A stretch of 64,000 nucleotides of DNA from Notolepis coatsorum (taxonomy: Eukaryota; Chordata; Actinopteri; Aulopiformes; Paralepididae): positions 87,123,796-87,187,795 of the forward strand of contig OZ020589.1 in the NCBI GenBank assembly GCA_963971535.1, written 5' to 3'. Both the position numbers and the translations under genes were made by a program. Position 1 is the first letter of the stretch. Every line of letters starts with the position of its first letter. The notes beneath the pieces are model-generated. The model saw only the letters and a list, made by a program, of their open reading frames with translations, had not been told where the DNA came from and ran no database searches. Shown one piece after another: positions 59,940 to 64,000 of the stretch.

Positions 59940-60390
59940 GCCGATACCGATCGTTTTTGGTTTTCTTATAGCAGCTGGCAGTATTATACTGTAGGTAGGT
60001 CTAACAGGGATTCTCAAAGTCCGGTCTATATTATCTAATCTAATCTTAGAAATTAAGTAAAGTGAATAGTACTGGGTGTTAAGCATAACAGTATCTAAGT
60101 TAATTTACTTCTGACCATTATAGTCAAAGTATTTTCCTTATGAACTGAAACTTATAAGATGTTCGCAGTGTTCAGTTATGAAGCATGATAGCTAATTAGC
60201 CAACAGCTGCAAAAACGAATGATGTCAAGTTAATTTACTTCTGACCATTATAGTCAAAGTATTTTCCTATGAACTAAAACTCACATATGGCTAGCATCAT
60301 TGGCGTTCAGTTACAGCTATGAAGCACGATAGCTAACAGCTGCAAAAATGTATGTCAATGATGTTATCAGACGTTGATATCAGGAGCTAT

Positions 60391-61089
60391 CATAGGCGGA
60401 GTTTGAACTTGACGCCAGGGGGTGCGACTGCTTGGCGAACTATACCCGCGCGCCCGCGCAGCGGGCTCGCGCGATTTTTTTTGACCTTTATTTTATTATT
60501 TTAGCGTTTTTACAATGCCCTAACCCCTAATTTTTTATTTTATTTAGGTAGTACAGCAGCACACACACACACTCACACACACAACACTACGGGGGATCAT
60601 TTTTAACTGACTTAGGCTCCAATTATTATTATTCATAGAGACTCTCGAGCAATAATAATTATTACAGCCTCCATTTTTCGTGGACGAAAAATATACCAGG
60701 CTATAGATATCAATTTTCCCGAAATAACGCTACCTGCCTCGACAAAATTCGTGCATTGGTTATCCAGATACATTAATTATCATCTCAGAATAAGTGGCTT
60801 TGTATCGCGCTGCTGCTGCTGCTGCTGGCCGCGCGTTGCCGTTAACCCTTTCACTGCCACACTACAGAAGGTTCGCCTTATAATGTGACATGATTACTAC
60901 TATAAAATGAATGTATTGTAAAACAAAACATAATAGAATTCAGATTTGTTTCTCACAATTATTATAATTTTATTAAAATAAAAATAATCTTGATTAAAAA
61001 AAAAAAAAAAAAAGAAAAAAAAGGCAATTTCACCCCCGGCCACCAGGGGGTGCAATGCACCCCCTGCACCCCCATAAACTCCGCCCATG
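60391..61089. mobile_element. hAT-like element with cataggcggagttt ends
   Basis: TIRs cataggcggagttt and aaactccgcccatg are flanked by the perfect duplication ggagctat (60383-60390 and 61090-61097). It contains a CTG triplet tract (60810-60827), one copy of ccctttcactgccacactac (also at the window start), and A runs near 60990-61021. No transposase was recognised. Confidence 0.85.
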
Positions 61090-61452
61090 GGAGCTATCTG
61101 TAGCTACTGCTAGCCAGCTAGATAACGTTAGACAACGACTCATGTATTAAACTAAAGTGAATAGTTTACTGGGCCATTTTGTTTAATGCTTCAGTTATGT
61201 TGAAAGAGGAGCTCATGCACTCGACTTGCCGGAAGGTTTGTTGACATGACAGGTCTGTGAGGGGGAGGTGCAAGGCCTGCACTCAGCAGCGTGTGTGTGA
61301 TTGAGAGAAGACAGCGGGTGAGAACTCTGCTGATAATTGGATCATGTTTTTCGCGCCTGTCATTTTTAGCAATTAGTCATTTAGCAATCTGCGAAAATAA
61401 AGCATTATCAGAATTCACCAATCTCATATTTATACTGAATATCGGCCGATAC

Positions 61453-62806
61453 CAGGGGAGGAAATTAGGCCACTTTACTCGCCAATTGCGAGTATTTTTT
61501 ACGTTTGGCGAGTAATTCATGAAGAGCACTCGCCAGTCTGGCGAGTACTAGTAATTACAAAACAAAACAAAAAAATCATTCTGCAATCTGCTGATTCGCT
61601 CACTGGCACAAGCCGAACTCTGACTCCCCCCTTGGATTCCTCCCATTTGCGCCACATAATAATCAGACCATAACCAATGAACATCATCGTTGTACAGATG
61701 CGCTCTAAGCTCCTCCAATGAACACTCGTTTTCTAGAAGATGCCGCCCATCTAGGGGAAGTGGACAGACCACTGCGCGCAGAGCTACAAACTCCTGCCAC
61801 CGGCAGCCGGCTTGACAACGTAGACAAACTTACAAAAACACATGAGTGGATGAAAATAATTGCATGTAGAGTGAGTCGTCGCTTTCGGATATCGGTGCGG
61901 TCTGACATGGGGGCGAACAACAGCACGCGACGCGTCTCCTTCGAGTCGGATGAGAATGACAAGTCAACCAGCATTAGCCGGCTAGCTACCTAGCATGTAA
62001 CAAGCTACCATAACGCGCATTCAACATAGTGGACGACTATACTGAGCGGCTTTGCTTAAATGCAGCCGAGTGACATTTTATTATTACCGGGGTTCCCCCC
62101 ATATCACCACTCGCCCATATGCCCTTCACAACGGTGATGTTGTCATATTTGGCATTCAGAACACACCTGCTGAACCCCTAGCGTTGTCGATTCGGTTCCA
62201 ATGTATTGTCATCTTACAGCACAAGTACAGTACAACCAGAATACATTTGGCATACAACCAGAGTGCAAATGTAACAAGTCAAGTTCAAGTTGTTTTATTT
62301 AGCTATTACATTACAGTGAAATGCTTGGTTCTTTCACTGCCCAACCCAGTATTGATTGATTGATTGAAAACTTTATTAACAGATTGCAGAATGGGTACAA
62401 TACAGTACAGCTCAATACACACAATTGTTAAGGGGATGCAGACCAGAGAAGGACTTTAGTCTGGTTTACATCAGGGTCCCCCATTTTCAATTCATTTTCA
62501 ATTCATCATTCAGTATAACCTAGACCAGCCCAACCCAGCATCTTTCACTGCCCAGTTCAGCCCAACCCAGTCCAGAATAGTTCCCTCTTTCATGTTAATA
62601 TGTGATTTAATGATGTAATATTTTGAAGAGTAGAGACAGTGTGATTAATTTACTATGATTGAAAATCAATTTAGACGAAGACGTACAAAGAAGTAATTAT
62701 CACAATTAGCGATTTTTTTTGTCTGGTAAAAAATCTATTTGGCTGGTAAAAAAAATCAGATACCCGCCAGTTGGCTGGTAAGCCAAAAAGTTAGTTTCCT
62801 CCCCTG
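61453..62806. mobile_element. hAT element with caggggaggaaa ends
   Basis: TIRs caggggaggaaattag and agtttcctcccctg are clear. Subterminal gcgagtactcgcc-like (left) and gccagttggctggta (right) motifs occur. The flanks do not match (gccgatac versus tgtgcaca), which agrees with a deletion of the original right flank. A retroposon end (62351-62512) is nested in it. No transposase ORF was recognised. Confidence 0.8.
62351..62512 (-). mobile_element. Retroposon 3' end with (TTGA)n tail
   Basis: The sequence attgattgattgattg then aaaactttattaacagattg and the next ~120 bp match 413-560 almost exactly. It is a short 5'-truncated copy in minus orientation. Confidence 0.7.
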
Positions 62807-62913
62807 TGTGCACATCAAGGGTTTTGGTTTGATGTCACACATTACATATGACGCAGGTCAACGCGATGAACAGTGATATGGGTATTTATGTTGTGATTTT
62901 GCACACTGTTCAC

Positions 62914-63296
62914 TAGGGTTGGGCATTGTTTGGATTTGATGATTCCGGTTCCGATTGCGATTCTCCATTTCGATTCTGGTTCTAAACGGTTCTCGATTCC
63001 GATTCTTTGAGGTGCAGGTCAAAACCGGTCACAGCTTATTTTGCAGGAGATTATTATTTATTTTTTTAATCCTTTATTTTTTTCATAATATTCACATTGA
63101 TTTGTCAGTTGACTTGATACAGTTTAATTTGGTTGCTGTACTGTAACTAGGGTATTAATTAACAAAACAAACAAAAAATGTAATAAAAAAAATTTAAGAA
63201 TCGAAATGCAAACATGTTACTTATGTCACTTCCGGTTCCGGAACCGGAAGTTGGGAACCGGTTCCTATTAGAACCGGTTCTCGGTGCCCAACCCTA
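62914..63296. mobile_element. hAT-like MITE with tagggttgggca ends
   Basis: TIRs tagggttgggca and gtgcccaacccta are flanked by the perfect duplication ctgttcac (62906-62913 and 63297-63304). Subterminal ggttccgattgcgat and gaaccggttctcgg motifs are repeated in the interior. It is 383 bp and non-coding. Confidence 0.92.
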
Positions 63297-63304
63297 CTGT
63301 TCAC

Positions 63305-63656
63305 ATATTGTGATATATATCGACATCGGAGAAATTCCAGATGAGAATTTCTTTGTTGTTGCCTAACGTTAAGGGAAATGAGTGGACGAAACCAGCTCCA
63401 TTTGGGGTGAAGAGAAATTAATCTACTGTAACTGAGGTGCAAAAAGATACAAAAAATCAATCCAACTGCAATCAAGCAAAAATCTACAGTAGCACTCCCT
63501 TGATGCCTGAGGGGAGCCTTCGAGTTTAAACATGCTGCATAAATGTGCAGTTATTTTGAGTGACTTGGATTATATCAGAACTTCTCTTCTGGCCCGATCA
63601 TTTAGATAATTACAGTCTCTGAAATGTTTCAAGTTGGAGATCTACTGTACTGTACT
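63305..63656. other. Intron 1, nothing recognised
   Basis: No gene, TIR or tandem repeat was recognised between the two MITEs. Confidence 0.35.
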
Positions 63657-63657
63657 C

Positions 63658-63842
63658 TGCCCTGCAGAAGCTAACCGCAGTAACTAGGCAAACGGTGAAA
63701 CTGAGAAAAATTACTTTGACTATCCAGTGAATTTGTAGTTACTGCAATTCTTTATAGCCCTTTTTCTCTAAAACAGAGCAAGATTGAACTTTGTCACTTG
63801 TAACTCGATTTTGAAAATGTTGCGGTTATCTTCTGCAGGGCG
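63658..63842. mobile_element. Small MITE with ~25-bp inverted ends
   Basis: The ends tgccctgcagaagctaaccg and gcggttatcttctgcagggc are inverted repeats over about 25 bp with few mismatches. It is about 185 bp and non-coding. The target duplication could not be fixed, so the superfamily is open. Confidence 0.65.
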
Positions 63843-64000
63843 GCATGCCGGCACTGACTGGGTACCGCAGGGCAAACAAGTATGCTTACCCTGCGATGAC
63901 ACCGCCAGGCAGCCGCCGCGAGAAAGGCCCAACAAAACATTCAAAGGGTGAGTAGAATACAGGATGTAATAGAAATTGAGCTCCAGGACTGGCAGGAGAA
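63843..64000. other. Window end, nothing supported
   Basis: A short GC-rich stretch has an open frame between a tgcag and a gtgag (63841-63952), but the tgcag belongs to the MITE end. No similarity to sos1 exon 1 or any family was recognised. Confidence 0.3.

Larger units (their letters stand above)
59507..61452. mobile_element. hAT element (tagggatgcccc family), right end missing
   Basis: The left end tagggatgccccgatcacg matches the reverse complement of the right end of 51781-52980, and the interior (60000-60360, 61090-61450) matches that element in reverse. The right end stops at ggccgatac where another hAT begins (61453), so about 35 terminal bases are gone. Two other hAT elements are nested inside (59591-59939 and 60391-61089). 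Confidence 0.82.

Noticed and set aside
63841-63952. A possible plus-strand exon between tgcag and gtgag at the window end
   Set aside because: The tgcag is part of a MITE inverted repeat and the peptide matches nothing I know.
36471-64000. sos1 exon 1 (start codon and YEFFSEEN motif)
   Set aside because: No minus-strand segment matching the conserved first 29 residues with a donor was found; it probably lies beyond the window.

Overview
This window is vertebrate nuclear DNA, almost certainly from a teleost fish. The only host gene I can support is sos1 (Son of sevenless, a Ras/Rac guanine nucleotide exchange factor), on the minus strand. Four consecutive coding exons are present: exon 2 (36345-36470), exon 3 (28247-28378), exon 4 (25750-25914) and exon 5 (17720-17929). 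They encode 211 residues that align without gaps to human SOS1 residues 30-240, with consensus splice sites and phase 0 at every boundary. Exon 1 must lie beyond 64000, so intron 1 exceeds 27 kb. Exon 6 was not found below 17720, so intron 5 also seems to exceed 17 kb.

Everything else is intron filled with transposable elements and tandem repeats. The teleost assignment rests on the mixture seen: L1-group and L2 LINEs, a BEL/Pao LTR element, tRNA-derived SINEs (one with a body typical of teleosts), about twenty hAT elements (most with clean 8-bp target duplications) and a piggyBac-like family.

Layout. 1-11461: duplicated retroposon ends, then a plus-strand L1-group LINE split by three hAT insertions, one of which carries a nested piggyBac-like copy. 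11823-16302: three more hAT elements, two with the same 8-bp target duplication. 17720-36470: the sos1 exon region, with a BEL/Pao 5' part, an L1 fragment, SINEs, four large minisatellites and many microsatellites, several of them touching splice sites. 36471-44700: a fragment of LINE endonuclease and a nearly full-length L2 LINE broken by a hAT and by a solo BEL/Pao LTR. 45045-48240: two copies of one LINE family arranged head to head. 48425-64000: a SINE and a dense nest of hAT elements, including a 5.2-kb hAT holding a TIR element with two tRNA-like sequences and a young 5'-truncated L1.

The most unusual host-related structure is at 25900-26107. The 3' splice site and first codons of sos1 exon 4 are present as four tandem 51/52-bp copies, so the spliceosome meets up to three decoy acceptors before the real one. 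Each decoy would bring an in-frame stop or a frameshift. No new multi-gene system is visible; the novelty lies in this acceptor array, the element-to-element sequence exchange and the nested insertion history.
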